From assembly GCA_949296785.1 (NCBI GenBank), contig CASFRQ010000044.1, forward strand, positions 1 through 22,182: a DNA stretch of 22,182 nucleotides, written 5' to 3'. Within the stretch, counting starts at the first letter, position 1; each line of letters begins with the position of its first letter. This document shows, piece after piece, positions 8,539-17,361 of the stretch. Under the pieces are notes generated by a model. That model saw nothing but the letters and a program-made list of their open reading frames with translations. It was not told where the DNA came from and ran no database searches. This DNA is from an uncultured Alphaproteobacteria bacterium (GTDB lineage: Bacteria; Pseudomonadota; Alphaproteobacteria; CASFRQ01; SAAU01). Made by a program: the position numbers and the translations under genes.

Positions 8539-9333
8539 GTGAAAGAAATGTCCGGCTTAAAAAAGACAGTTTCCCTGCCGCGGGAAAGTCAGCCAATGCC
8601 TGTTTTTATCCTTGTTAGGCCGCAGTTGGCAGAAAATGTAGGAATGTGCGCCAGGGCGATGATGAACTGCGGTCTTTACCGAATGAGAATTGTGGCCCCT
8701 TTGGAAGATGTGAAGGGGGAGAAGGCAGTGAATGCCTCTTCCGGTGCCGGAGAGATTCTGCAGCGGGCAGAAATTTTTGAAACGGTGGAAGAGGCGGTGG
8801 CGGATTTGTCTTTTTTGGCGGCAACAACAGGTCGGTTGCGTGATTTACAAAAAGAGGTCGTTTTTTTGGACGAAGCCGTTTCCCTTCTTCATGAAAAGCA
8901 GGAAAACTTTCCCGGTAAAACAGGCGTTTTGTTTGGTCCTGAAAGGACAGGGCTTTTAAATGAAGATTTAGCATTGGCAGATGTTTTAGTACGTATTCCT
9001 TTAAATAGTTTGCACCCTTCTTTGAATTTGGCGCAGGCGGTACTGATTACGGCATATGAATATACAAAGGAAAACTATTTAAAAGAAGCCCGTTTGCATC
9101 GTCCTCGGCTGGACGCGCCTGCGGGTAAAAAAGAATTGACGGCTTTTTTTTCGCGATTGGAAGAAGAATTGGATGCCTGCGGTTATTTGAGGTTTCCGGA
9201 TAAAAGGCAGGTTATGTTGGATAATTTGAAGGCTGTTTTTTTAAGGGCGTCGCCTTCTTCTCAGGAAATCCGCTCTCTTCAAGGCGTTCTGACGGATTTA
9301 CGCCGTCCGTTCTCCTCTAAGAAATCAGAATAA
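8539..9333 (+). CDS. trmJ: tRNA (cytidine/uridine-2'-O-)-methyltransferase TrmJ (SpoU family)
   Basis: SPOUT-class methyltransferase that in the family 2'-O-methylates position 32 of tRNA. All three SpoU motifs are present: RPQLAENVGMCARAMMNCGL near residues 27-46, LFGPERTGLLNEDL near 134-147, and HPSLNLAQAV near 160-169, which forms part of the knotted AdoMet site. A helical C-terminal extension (YLKEARLHRP onward) fits TrmJ rather than TrmL. The start is uncertain. GTG 8539 is only 3 nt after AGAGG and ATG 8548 is 12 nt after it; the ATG gives MSGLKK and 261 residues. Monocistronic, in the spacer between the psd operon and the convergent minus-strand block. Confidence 0.92.
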   Translation: MKEMSGLKKTVSLPRESQPMPVFILVRPQLAENVGMCARAMMNCGLYRMRIVAPLEDVKGEKAVNASSGAGEILQRAEIFETVEEAVADLSFLAATTGRLRDLQKEVVFLDEAVSLLHEKQENFPGKTGVLFGPERTGLLNEDLALADVLVRIPLNSLHPSLNLAQAVLITAYEYTKENYLKEARLHRPRLDAPAGKKELTAFFSRLEEELDACGYLRFPDKRQVMLDNLKAVFLRASPSSQEIRSLQGVLTDLRRPFSSKKSE

Positions 9334-9684
9334 GGATTGTTTGCTGTTTTGAAATTCAGGTATCTGGAAAAACAGGGAACCGAAAGAAATACGCAAGGGA
9401 CATTCGTCGGTATTTTTATTCAAACAATTTAAAAACAGTAAAATAAAGAACCTTTTTTCATTCTCCGAAAAGATTTTTATAAAAAGGGAGAGTTCCTTTT
9501 ATAAAAGGCTTTTCTTTGGAACCGTTCGGAAAGTCGTAAGTGAAAAAACGGTTCGGAATTGTTCTTTTAAGGGTTTTATTAAAAACTTTTATGTCCCGTC
9601 GCGATTTTCAAAGCGAAAGGAAAACACCGCAGCGCCGCCTTTTTTGATTGCCGGACGGCGTCGGTTTGTTTCGTCAAAGAAATT
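9334..9684. other. Convergent intergenic region between trmJ and the LOG-family gene
   Basis: 351 bp with no open frame of interest. It holds the strong hairpin at 9475-9506 (listed separately). A second inverted repeat, GAACCGTT (9519-9526) with AACGGTTC (9547-9554), has a 20-nt loop and no adjacent T run. Both fit a terminator-rich zone between converging genes. Confidence 0.6.
9475..9506. terminator. Bidirectional terminator between convergent genes
   Basis: TTTTATAAAA(A)GG pairs with CCTTTTATAAAA: 12 pairs with one bulged A around a short GAGAGTT loop. On the plus strand it is followed by GGCTTTTCTTT. The A/T outer stem lets it work on both strands. It lies about 140 nt after trmJ and 180 nt after the LOG-family gene. 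Confidence 0.65.
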
Positions 9685-10683
9685 TCAGCCTTCGCTTAAG
9701 GAAGTGTGTCTTTTTTTCAATTTTTCCAGTTTGGTACTGACAACGCCGGTATCTGTCCCGGTTTTAACCAGGCGGTCGTACATACGGCTGATTTCTTTTT
9801 TCAAATAAGCTTGTTCTATTTCAACTTTAAGAGTGTTTTGTTCCTGAGGAGAACCAGACTGCCGAATCATATCCATTTTGTGAACGATGGCACGAATGGT
9901 TTTTCGCGGATTTCTTTTTTTCTGCCTTAAAATATAAGGAAATTCGTAAATCAGTTGACGGATGAACCCATAAACTTTTTCCGGCGGAATTTTTTTTGAA
10001 AAGAATTTGTACTTTAAAATTTCAAAAATCATGCCGGCTTCCACACTGTTGTCCACGACAATAAACGGCAGAGGATCGGCAAAACCCTTGGCATGGATTT
10101 CTTTTAAATATTCCACCAGGTGATGGAAAAAACCGTTCACATTAAAGAAAACAAAGGGCTTCAGAGGCAAAAAGCCGTCCTGCATCGCAACGCAGTCATA
10201 GGCCAGTTCGTCCAAAGTGCCGACTCCCCCCGGCGCAAAAACAATCATGTCCGCTTTGAGAAGCTTCTTTTTTCTTTCTTCCAAAGTTTTTGTAACGACA
10301 ATATTCTTTAATTCCGTCAGAATTTCGCTTTTTTCATACAAAGACAGGTATTCTTTCGTCGTAATGCCCTGAATGGGAAATTTTCCGGTTTTTACGGCGT
10401 TTTTGTCTTTATGTTCCGTCCAGTAATCAAAAACTCCTTTGGCAACGGCTCCCATGATGCCGGAATTGGAAAGGCCGAAATCCAGGTGAAAGTCCATTTT
10501 GGCAATCTGTGTTCCGAGTTTATAGGCTTCCTTCATATAAGAAAGCTCATTGCCGCTGCGTGCGCCGCCGGCCACAAAAACACGCATTCCTCTTTGTTTG
10601 TTATGTGTTTTGAAACGGCTGACCGAATCGGCTAACAGCTGTGATGAAAGAGGGGTTCCGCTTTTTTCTTGCGAAGGTTCCAT
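9685..10683 (-). CDS. Long LOG-family (lysine decarboxylase-like) nucleotide phosphoribohydrolase-type protein
   Basis: 332 residues with a Rossmann-like LOG core: MRVFVAGGARSGNE at about 33-46, SNSGIMGAVAKG at about 72-83, the ERKKKLLKADMIVFAPGGVG region with Arg137, and the hallmark PGGVGTLDE at 151-159. Canonical LOG enzymes release free bases from cytokinin-type or other nucleoside 5'-monophosphates and are about 190-200 residues. Here about 120 extra C-terminal residues (from about 215) are basic and helical (RQKKRNPRKTIRAIVHKMD and KLEKLKKRH), so it belongs to a long subgroup of unknown substrate. AAAGGA lies 9 nt before the ATG. It begins 24 nt after the LpxL-type gene, so it is probably the last gene of the lipid A block. 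Confidence 0.85.
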   Translation of the reverse strand: MEPSQEKSGTPLSSQLLADSVSRFKTHNKQRGMRVFVAGGARSGNELSYMKEAYKLGTQIAKMDFHLDFGLSNSGIMGAVAKGVFDYWTEHKDKNAVKTGKFPIQGITTKEYLSLYEKSEILTELKNIVVTKTLEERKKKLLKADMIVFAPGGVGTLDELAYDCVAMQDGFLPLKPFVFFNVNGFFHHLVEYLKEIHAKGFADPLPFIVVDNSVEAGMIFEILKYKFFSKKIPPEKVYGFIRQLIYEFPYILRQKKRNPRKTIRAIVHKMDMIRQSGSPQEQNTLKVEIEQAYLKKEISRMYDRLVKTGTDTGVVSTKLEKLKKRHTSLSEG

Positions 10684-10707
10684 GTATATGCGTCCTTTCA
10701 GTCTTCT

Positions 10708-11646
10708 TTATTTTTTTGTTTTAAGTTTGTATTCCTTTTTGTCCCAACGGTGGTGTATCCACAGCCATTGTTCCGGGCGTTCGTAAATCCAATCAGAAAT
10801 GATTTCATTCATTTTCTTTGTCATCTGGTAAACATTTTCGTCCGTATCCGGCAGGTCGGGGCGGATATTGTCCTGAATGACGATTTTGAAATGCGCCCCT
10901 TTTAAGCGGACGATGTGCGCGGGGTAGGCCGGCAGCTTCATCTTTAAAGCGATTTTCGCCAAGGAAGGCGTCGTCATAGCGTCAAAGCCCAAAAAAGGCG
11001 CGGCGATACCTTCGTTGGCTTTTTGGTCGGTCAAAAGGGCAATCCACTCTTTTTTCTTTAAAGCGGCAATCATCTTTCGGGCGCCCACGGTACCTTTGGG
11101 CAGAAGTTCGCTTTTATCATCCTGTCTCTTTTCAAAAAGGAATTTTTCAATCCAGGGATTGTTTGCCATCCGGTAAACGCCGTGAATCGGAATATTGAAA
11201 TACTGAGCGACACGGATGCACAGTTCCCAGTTGCCGATGTGCGCCGAGAAGAAAAAACCTCCTGTTTGCGTATGCGCCTGTGTTGCCGCCAGTTTCAGCC
11301 GTTCTTTTCCCTCCACCTGCATTCGGGTACGGACGATTTTGTTCAGGTGAGGAATTTCTCCGCACAGTCTTCCCAGGTTTTTCCACATCTCCCGGATAAT
11401 CCGCTTTTTTTCTTCTTCTGTTTTACCCGGAAATACCTTTGTCAGATTATGTATCGCCGTTTTATTTTTCGCTTTGAACAGAAGCCCCATTAGGCTTCCC
11501 AGTTTTTCCCCGCAAAAAGACGCCGCGTCCAAGGGGAGAATCTTAAAAATCAGCAGAAAAAAGAAAACGACAAAGGCCGAAACCGGATCGCTGAAGTATT
11601 TTTGTTTGAATGTTCTGGGCTTGACGCCTCTGAGTTCTTTTGTCAT
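10708..11646 (-). CDS. Lipid A biosynthesis (KDO)2-lipid IVA acyltransferase, LpxL/LpxM type
   Basis: Adds a secondary acyl chain to Kdo2-lipid IVA on the inner membrane. It has 312 residues, the usual size. One hydrophobic anchor lies at about 22-38. The catalytic HX4E motif is SAHIGNWE with His136 and Glu141. LLTDQKANEGIAAPFLGFDA (about 206-225) and the C-terminal PEQWLWIHHRW are conserved LpxL-family features. The ATG overlaps the lpxK TGA by 4 nt (ATGA), so translation is coupled. Chain length and whether it is lauroyl- or myristoyl-type cannot be told from sequence, hence no symbol. Confidence 0.93.
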   Translation of the reverse strand: MTKELRGVKPRTFKQKYFSDPVSAFVVFFFLLIFKILPLDAASFCGEKLGSLMGLLFKAKNKTAIHNLTKVFPGKTEEEKKRIIREMWKNLGRLCGEIPHLNKIVRTRMQVEGKERLKLAATQAHTQTGGFFFSAHIGNWELCIRVAQYFNIPIHGVYRMANNPWIEKFLFEKRQDDKSELLPKGTVGARKMIAALKKKEWIALLTDQKANEGIAAPFLGFDAMTTPSLAKIALKMKLPAYPAHIVRLKGAHFKIVIQDNIRPDLPDTDENVYQMTKKMNEIISDWIYERPEQWLWIHHRWDKKEYKLKTKK

Positions 11647-12635
11647 TGAATTAAATCCCGCATCAGTTCTTTAAGCTTGGCTTCATTTTTAAAAACCAGT
11701 TCAATATCCATTATCTTAATTTTTTCTCTGAAAGAAGGAGGGAGTTTGACGGCGTCTTTTCGGGTAGTTACCGGAATTAACCCTTCTTGTTTTGCCAAGG
11801 ACAGCAAGTTGCTCAATTCTTTTTCCTTATAAAGGTGATGGTCGGGAAAAGAAATCGTCTTTGAAACAGTCAACTCTTCTTTCTTCAGCATGTTGTAAAA
11901 TTTTTCCGGCCGTCCGATGCCGCAAAAAGCCAGCAGAGGCTTTCCCTTTAATTCCCGGATAAGTATCTCGTCCGGACGGATTTCCGCCTTTAGAACGGGG
12001 AGTTTTTGCCCCCTTTTTTTCTCCATGTTTTCCAAGAAGGGAAGGACGCCTGTTTTATCCTGTCCGATGAGAATAACGGCCTGCGCGCGTTGTATTCCCT
12101 CCCGCACGGGTTCACGCAAAGGTCCCGCCGGCAGGACGCGTCCGTTACCGAATCCTTTTTCTCCGTCAACGACCAGGAAGGAAAAATCCTTGTATAAAGA
12201 AGGGTTTTGAAAGCCGTCGTCCATAATTAAAAGCTTTGCGCCGCTTTTTTGAGCGAGCAGAGCCCCCTCTTTTCGGTTTTTGGCGATAACCGTCGGCGCT
12301 TTGGACGCTAAAATGAAAGCTTCGTCGCTTAGCCCTTCCCGGTAAACGCTGCCTTTTGGCAGAAGGATATTTTGTTCCTTGCTGCGATAACCGTGGTTCA
12401 GATAAAAAAAGTTTTGTCCCTGCTTGTGAAAAAAATCACCCAACGCAAGACAAACGGGCGTTTTCCCCGTTCCTCCAACTGCCAGGTTACCGACGCAGAC
12501 GACTTTTAATCCTGCCCGAAAAGGTTCATTCTTTTCCAAGCGCCTTTTTGTTGCCCGGGCGTAAAGATACCCCATCGGCGCCAACAGCACCGAAAGAACG
12601 GACTTTTTTTTCTGCCAGAAAGACGGCGCTTTCAT
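11643..12635 (-). CDS. lpxK: Tetraacyldisaccharide 4'-kinase
   Basis: Phosphorylates the 4' position of lipid A disaccharide to give lipid IVA. 330 residues. An N-terminal membrane-associated helix (about 13-30) is followed by the Walker A GNLAVGGTGKTP (49-60). DDGFQNPSL (139-147) is the conserved DDGFQ catalytic region, and GNGRVLPAGPLREP (163-176) is a family signature. LLAFCGIGRPEKFY lies near the C-terminal third. AAGGAG is 10 nt before the ATG. It lies between waaA and the acyltransferase, giving a functional order in one transcript or two closely linked ones. Confidence 0.95.
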   Translation of the reverse strand: MKAPSFWQKKKSVLSVLLAPMGYLYARATKRRLEKNEPFRAGLKVVCVGNLAVGGTGKTPVCLALGDFFHKQGQNFFYLNHGYRSKEQNILLPKGSVYREGLSDEAFILASKAPTVIAKNRKEGALLAQKSGAKLLIMDDGFQNPSLYKDFSFLVVDGEKGFGNGRVLPAGPLREPVREGIQRAQAVILIGQDKTGVLPFLENMEKKRGQKLPVLKAEIRPDEILIRELKGKPLLAFCGIGRPEKFYNMLKKEELTVSKTISFPDHHLYKEKELSNLLSLAKQEGLIPVTTRKDAVKLPPSFREKIKIMDIELVFKNEAKLKELMRDLIQ

Positions 12636-12937
12636 AAAACGGTTGTCTCCTTTTTCTTTTTTCTTGTGCGTTTTGATGCAGTTTATTCTTTTATCTTCTT
12701 TATCTTTTCAGGAGGATTATATCAGATTTTTTAGATGCCTCTCTTGTTTTGGTATACTGTATCCTGTCTAAGCTTTCAATAGCCTGTTTTTCCTTCAACT
12801 AGCCGGCAGGTGTCCTTCTTTGTTTACGAGTCTCTGCTTTTTTTAGGTATCCTGCCTTTCCCCGCCCGGTGGAAAACAAACGGATTTCAAAGGAAAGTTG
12901 CTGGAATTGGTGGGAATTTGGTTAAACTTGCTTCCTC
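12636..12937 (-). promoter_or_regulatory. 302-bp spacer upstream of lpxK with a possible -10 element
   Basis: No gene is visible. On the minus strand a perfect TATAAT lies at 12716-12721, about 80 nt before the lpxK start. The -35 position (AGAGAG at 17-bp spacing) is poor. This may be an internal promoter of the lipid A block. The rest is pyrimidine-rich and featureless. Confidence 0.3.
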
Positions 12938-14197
12938 TTAAACCCATTGTTTGATTTTATCGTAAACCCTGTCCAAAACTCCCATCTGACCGAGAGCAAA
13001 CTCTTTGCCCTTTTCCCCGATAAACGGGATTTCTTCCGGTCGGGAAAGATAAAAATCCAGCTTGTTTTTCAAATCTTCTTCATCCTTGACAAGGACAAGA
13101 GCGTTTTGTTCGCAGGCTTCCTGCACGATTTCTCTAAAATTAAAAGCGTGCGGGCCGACAAAAACGCAGGCGCCCTCTCTCATGGGTTCCAGCATATTCT
13201 GTCCTCCGAAGGGAATAAGAGAACCGCCGACAAAAATGAGTTTTGACAGTTTATAAGCTAAGCCCATCTCGCCCAAAGTATCCATCAGATACACATTTGT
13301 TTTAGGAGTGATTTCTTCCGCTTTGGACCGTTGGGCAACCGAAAGTCCCAACCGGGCAAGCGCCTTTGAAATATCTTGAGCCCTGTTCGGATGGCGGGGA
13401 ACGGCAATCATGAGAAGGTCCGGATATTTTTTTGCAAGTTCCAGATAAATTTTACCGCCTTTTTCCTCTTCATTATCATGCGTGCTGGCCATCATGAAGG
13501 TCGGTCTGTTTCCGATAAGGGATTGTAGTCTGGAAAGTTCTTCTTCATCTACGACAGGCGCAGAGGCGGAAAATTTCAAATTACCGACGCAATCCACATT
13601 CGGCGCCCCCAGCTCTTTCAGGCGGCGGGCGTTTTCCTCCGTTTGGCCGAAGGAAAGGGTGAACAATTCCTGAATCGGCCGGATAAAACTTTTATGTTTT
13701 TTCCAAGAGGCGAAGGATTTATCCGAAACCCGCCCATTTAAGAGGATAAGCGGAATATTGTTCTTTTTAATTTCCGTCAGGATGTTCGGCCAAAATTCAG
13801 ACTCAAACCAAAAAGCGGCATCCGGATGCCAGTGCTTAATAAACGGGATAACACACCGAGGACAATCAATGGGAATAGATGGGTGAAAAGAGCGTTCCGG
13901 CAGTCTTTGAGTCAATAATTTTGCGGAAGTAACCGTGCCGGAAGTAACCATGACATAGGTGTTTTTGTTTTCAGAGATAATTTTTTTTATCAAAGGCAAC
14001 ATGGATAAACATTCTCCGACACTGGCGCCGTGCATCCAGACAAGTTTCCCTTCCGGGCGCGCCATGACAGGTTTCCCGAGCCTTTCGTTAAAGCGCATGG
14101 CATCTTCTTTACCCTTTTTCAATCGGCGTTTCAGATAAAGGTAAATAAAAGGGTAACAGACGACAGTAGCTGCTCTGTAAAAAGAAATTGAGTTCAT
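12938..14197 (-). CDS. waaA: 3-deoxy-D-manno-octulosonic acid (Kdo) transferase
   Basis: Transfers Kdo from CMP-Kdo to lipid IVA at the cytoplasmic face of the inner membrane. At 419 residues it has the expected length (GT30 family). One N-terminal membrane segment (about 8-22) is followed by the catalytic HGASVGE (56-62, Glu62 as base) and FESEFWPN (131-138). VGNLKFSAS marks the domain linker, and GGSLIPFGGQNMLEP in the C-terminal domain is a strong family motif. GGAGG lies 5 nt before the ATG. Whether it adds one or two Kdo residues cannot be decided. Confidence 0.96.
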   Translation of the reverse strand: MNSISFYRAATVVCYPFIYLYLKRRLKKGKEDAMRFNERLGKPVMARPEGKLVWMHGASVGECLSMLPLIKKIISENKNTYVMVTSGTVTSAKLLTQRLPERSFHPSIPIDCPRCVIPFIKHWHPDAAFWFESEFWPNILTEIKKNNIPLILLNGRVSDKSFASWKKHKSFIRPIQELFTLSFGQTEENARRLKELGAPNVDCVGNLKFSASAPVVDEEELSRLQSLIGNRPTFMMASTHDNEEEKGGKIYLELAKKYPDLLMIAVPRHPNRAQDISKALARLGLSVAQRSKAEEITPKTNVYLMDTLGEMGLAYKLSKLIFVGGSLIPFGGQNMLEPMREGACVFVGPHAFNFREIVQEACEQNALVLVKDEEDLKNKLDFYLSRPEEIPFIGEKGKEFALGQMGVLDRVYDKIKQWV

Positions 14198-14216
14198 TTA
14201 TCCCTCCGTTATTGCG

Positions 14217-14247
14217 AGACGGTTTTGCTACGACCGTCTGCTTTTTT
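14217..14247 (+). terminator. Terminator-like hairpin pointing against the msbA-waaA transcript
   Basis: AGACGGT (14217-14223) pairs with ACCGTCT (14233-14239) around a 9-nt loop. On the plus strand it is followed by GC and six T residues. On the minus strand, the coding direction of msbA and waaA, no T run follows. It lies 20 nt upstream of the waaA start codon. No plus-strand gene precedes it, so it may stop antisense transcription or act as a leader hairpin for waaA. Confidence 0.4.
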
Positions 14248-14338
14248 ATAAAATTTAAAAATCGTTGCCTTTGCTTTTAATAAATTTGTTTTTACGGCGC
14301 TTTGTCCTAAGTCCGGATGTTTTCATTCGCCGTCTGTC

Positions 14339-16117
14339 TTATTCTTCCTCCGATTTAAATTGCAGTTGATAGAGGTGTTCGTAGGCCCCTTTTCTTTGTA
14401 AAAGCTCTTCATGCGTACCGGATTCAATAATCCGTCCTTTTTCCAGAACATAAATCTTGTCCGCGTTGATAATCGTGGAAAGTCGGTGGGCGACGACAAT
14501 GGTCGTTTTTCCTTTCATTAATTCGTCCAACGCTTCTTGCACATAACGTTCCGCCTGCGTGTCCAAAGCGCTGGTCGCCTCATCCAGCAGCAAAATAGGG
14601 GCGTTTTTCAAAATCGCGCGGGCGATGGCAATTCTTTGCCTTTGTCCGCCGGAGAGGGAAGAACCTTTTTCTCCCACGACAGAATCGTAACCTTCCGGCA
14701 TTTCCATAATAAAGTCATGCGCATAGGCTTTTTTTGCCGCCTCTATAATCTCCGCGTCGGTTGCGTCCCAGCGGCCGAATCTGATATTTTCTTTAACCGT
14801 ATCGTTAAATAAAATGACATTTTGATTGACCAGCCCGATATGCTGCCTCAAAGAAGACAAAGACAGTTTTTTTAAAGGCATGTCGTTAATAAGAATATCC
14901 CCGCTCTGCACATCATAAAACCTCGGCAGGAGAGACAGCAAAGTCGTTTTACCGGAACCGGAGGCGCCGACGAAAGCAATGGTTTGTCCTTTTTTGACGC
15001 GGAGAGAAAAGTCCTCAATAACCGGTACATCCGGTAAGTAGGAAAAAGAGACTTCTTTAAACTCTATTCCCTTGATACCGCCTGTTAAAGGGACGGCGTT
15101 CGGTGCGTCTTCAATAGAAGGACGGATATCAATCAAGGTGAAAATTCTCTGCGCGGCGGCGGCAGCTTCCTGCAAAGAAACGGTCAGATTGGATAAGGAT
15201 TTAATCGGCGTGTACGCCGTCATCAAAGCGCCGATAAAGGATAAAAACTGTCCCGGCGTGGAGTAACCTTCAATCACTCTTTTACCGCCGATATAGACAA
15301 CCAGGGCAATGGCAAAGCCGCTGATGAATTCCATGACCGGACGGGCTAAGGCTTTTGTTTGCACTCCTTTGTAAGCCAAGACGAACATATAACTGATTCT
15401 TTTGAAAATCTTTGTCTGTTCATAACCTTCCATATTATAAGACTTGACAATATCAATGCCTTGAAACGCTTCTTCCGCGTCGGAGGCGAACTTACCGATT
15501 TCCTCTTGCGACATTTTGGAATTTTTGCGCATCCGGCGTCCCAATTTGGACATCGGAACGAAAACAACGGGAAAAACGGTAAACACAATTACGGCCAGGT
15601 AAGCATCCTGCTGGAACATCAGGAAAATAATAAAGGCCAGTGTCGTGATATCCCGCCCCATACCGGTGATGACATTCAAGACGGAACCGCGTAAAAGGCC
15701 GATATCCGCCGTAAACCTGGAGATGAGGGTACCGGTTGGGTTGTTTTTGAAAAACGCGGTGTCCATGCAGATAAGATGGTCAAACAAATCTTTCTGAATA
15801 TCGTTTAACACTCGCATGCCGATAAGTCCCATCAACGCCGACTGTCCGAACGAGGCGATGCTGCGTATTGTAAACAGAAGGATGATACCGATGGAAATAG
15901 GAATAAGGACGGAAACGGCCTTTTGCACGAAAACTTTATCCACGACGGGTTGCAAAAGCTTGATAGTTGTGACTTCGGCCAACGCCTCCACCGTCATGAA
16001 AAACAAGGCCAACAAAATATGCCATTTATATTTCAGGACATAAGTTTTCCAAAGTCGGCCGACTAAAGAAAGGGATTTTTTGTTCAGTTTGACTTTTGTT
16101 TTTACTTTTTGAGACAA
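14339..16117 (-). CDS. msbA: Lipid A export ABC transporter, permease/ATPase
   Basis: Half-transporter that flips core-lipid A across the inner membrane, acting as a homodimer. At 592 residues it has the usual size. Six hydrophobic segments lie within about 33-305. The ATPase domain has Walker A GASGSGKT (384-391), signature LSGGQ (488-492), Walker B ILLLDE (508-513) and the switch His544. The start is a TTG at 16117 (MSQKVKTKVK); a stop lies shortly upstream in frame and the first in-frame ATG is at codon 41, inside the first membrane segment, so TTG is the best choice. Its Shine-Dalgarno is weak. MsbA assignment rests on context (waaA and lpxK downstream), since related exporters share these motifs. 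Confidence 0.9.
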   Translation of the reverse strand: MSQKVKTKVKLNKKSLSLVGRLWKTYVLKYKWHILLALFFMTVEALAEVTTIKLLQPVVDKVFVQKAVSVLIPISIGIILLFTIRSIASFGQSALMGLIGMRVLNDIQKDLFDHLICMDTAFFKNNPTGTLISRFTADIGLLRGSVLNVITGMGRDITTLAFIIFLMFQQDAYLAVIVFTVFPVVFVPMSKLGRRMRKNSKMSQEEIGKFASDAEEAFQGIDIVKSYNMEGYEQTKIFKRISYMFVLAYKGVQTKALARPVMEFISGFAIALVVYIGGKRVIEGYSTPGQFLSFIGALMTAYTPIKSLSNLTVSLQEAAAAAQRIFTLIDIRPSIEDAPNAVPLTGGIKGIEFKEVSFSYLPDVPVIEDFSLRVKKGQTIAFVGASGSGKTTLLSLLPRFYDVQSGDILINDMPLKKLSLSSLRQHIGLVNQNVILFNDTVKENIRFGRWDATDAEIIEAAKKAYAHDFIMEMPEGYDSVVGEKGSSLSGGQRQRIAIARAILKNAPILLLDEATSALDTQAERYVQEALDELMKGKTTIVVAHRLSTIINADKIYVLEKGRIIESGTHEELLQRKGAYEHLYQLQFKSEEE

Positions 16118-16185
16118 TCTTTATATACTTTCTAAAAAACATAAGAGAAATAAATTTTTGCCTAGTATAAAATGAAAGGTTTAAA
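16118..16185. promoter_or_regulatory. Divergent promoter region, msbA versus 16186 gene
   Basis: Only 68 bp separate the two divergent start codons, so the promoters must overlap or lie back to back. It is A/T-rich, with TATAAA on the plus strand near 16167-16172 and AAAGG 6 nt before the plus-strand ATG. No operator repeat was recognised. Confidence 0.45.
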
Positions 16186-17361
16186 ATGACCAGCAAAAAG
16201 AAGCCGTTTTTGGTGAAATTTTTTCTTTTCGGTACCTTTGTGTGTCTTCTTGGAGGTCTTTGTTTCTCTTATTTTAAGAAAGAGGAAGCAGCCCCTCCCG
16301 TCAACCGTGCTTCATTAAGTTTGGATTTTATCAAAAGCCATCAGAATGACGACGGTTTTTTTGAATATGAGTTTGATTTTGTCGCCGGCGAGGCAACGCC
16401 GTGGGATAATTTAATCCATCAGACGCAGGCGGCGTATATTTTATCTTTGGCGGAACCGGAGTCCGTTGAAGTTATAAAGGCTTTAAAAGCTTTTGAAAAC
16501 GCTTCTTCTGAAACGAATTACGGCGGGCGTTTTGTTTCTTTTTATGCGATGCAGAAAGATTTGGTTCGTCCGGCCTACTCTTCTTTGGGCAAGAGAAGCG
16601 CGGAGGCTGTCGCCACGGGCTTTGCTCTTTTAACTTTGCAAAACTATGAACAGGCGTCCGGGGATGAAAAAACTTTTTCAAAAATCAAAAAAGAATGGAT
16701 GGCGGGCGTAACGGGTTTTGCGGACGATCCCGTTTCATCCGTGCCGGCGGCTTTGTGGTATGTAATGGCCGAATTAAAACAGTTGCGAAAAAATTCCGCT
16801 TATAGTCCGCTTTCCATTTTAGACCGTTCTTTTTTGAACGCGGCGATACAAAATGAAAAACCTTTGTCCGAAGAAGAGTACGCTTTTCAGGTTCTGGCGG
16901 CTTTAAAACGGTATGAACAGACGGAAAAAGAGGAATTTCTCCGTCATACTAAAACGATAACAGATACTTTTTTAAAAGAAAACGCTTACGGACGAGACGG
17001 TATGAAAAACAGGTGCCTCTTGGCAATGGCGTTGCGCCTTTCGGGGGAAGAAGCGGCTCTCTCCCGTGCCCGGATGGAGGAGGAGCTGTCTTTCAGTTTT
17101 TTCATTTTGCCGAATCAGGAATGGGTTTCCTTAGGCGGAGGGAGATCTTTATACGCGCCGGAAATCAAAGAATATGCGGGTGCTTTCATTGAAGGGCGCA
17201 GTTTGCCGAAAACAAGGATTGACTTGACGGCGAAATGCTTGTGGATGATGATGGCGAAGGAGGCGGGAGCTTCTGCCTCAGTTCCGAGGGAAAAGGGGAA
17301 AAACGGCCCGACAGAAAAAGAAAATCCGAAGAAAGATGTATCCGAAAAGGAGGGAGCATGA
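16186..17361 (+). CDS. Membrane-anchored protein of unknown function, possible alpha/alpha-toroid
   Basis: 391 residues. A basic N-terminus and one membrane segment (about 9-30) leave the rest outside the cytoplasm. The DDGFFEYEFDF stretch (about 55-65), then NLIHQTQAAYILSLA (75-89), recalls the 'DG.F.Y.YD ... N..R.A...Y.L' pattern of alpha/alpha-barrel sugar-processing or terpenoid-cyclase-like folds. Later helical pairs (EAVATGFALLTLQNYEQA, AFQVLAALKRYEQT, MKNRCLLAMALRLSG) fit a repeated helical toroid. The fold is inferred and no catalytic site is identified. The last 35 residues are Lys/Glu/Pro/Gly-rich and look disordered. Its TGA overlaps the ATG of the following regulator (ATGA), so the two proteins are coupled. 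Divergent from msbA. Confidence 0.75.
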   Translation: MTSKKKPFLVKFFLFGTFVCLLGGLCFSYFKKEEAAPPVNRASLSLDFIKSHQNDDGFFEYEFDFVAGEATPWDNLIHQTQAAYILSLAEPESVEVIKALKAFENASSETNYGGRFVSFYAMQKDLVRPAYSSLGKRSAEAVATGFALLTLQNYEQASGDEKTFSKIKKEWMAGVTGFADDPVSSVPAALWYVMAELKQLRKNSAYSPLSILDRSFLNAAIQNEKPLSEEEYAFQVLAALKRYEQTEKEEFLRHTKTITDTFLKENAYGRDGMKNRCLLAMALRLSGEEAALSRARMEEELSFSFFILPNQEWVSLGGGRSLYAPEIKEYAGAFIEGRSLPKTRIDLTAKCLWMMMAKEAGASASVPREKGKNGPTEKENPKKDVSEKEGA

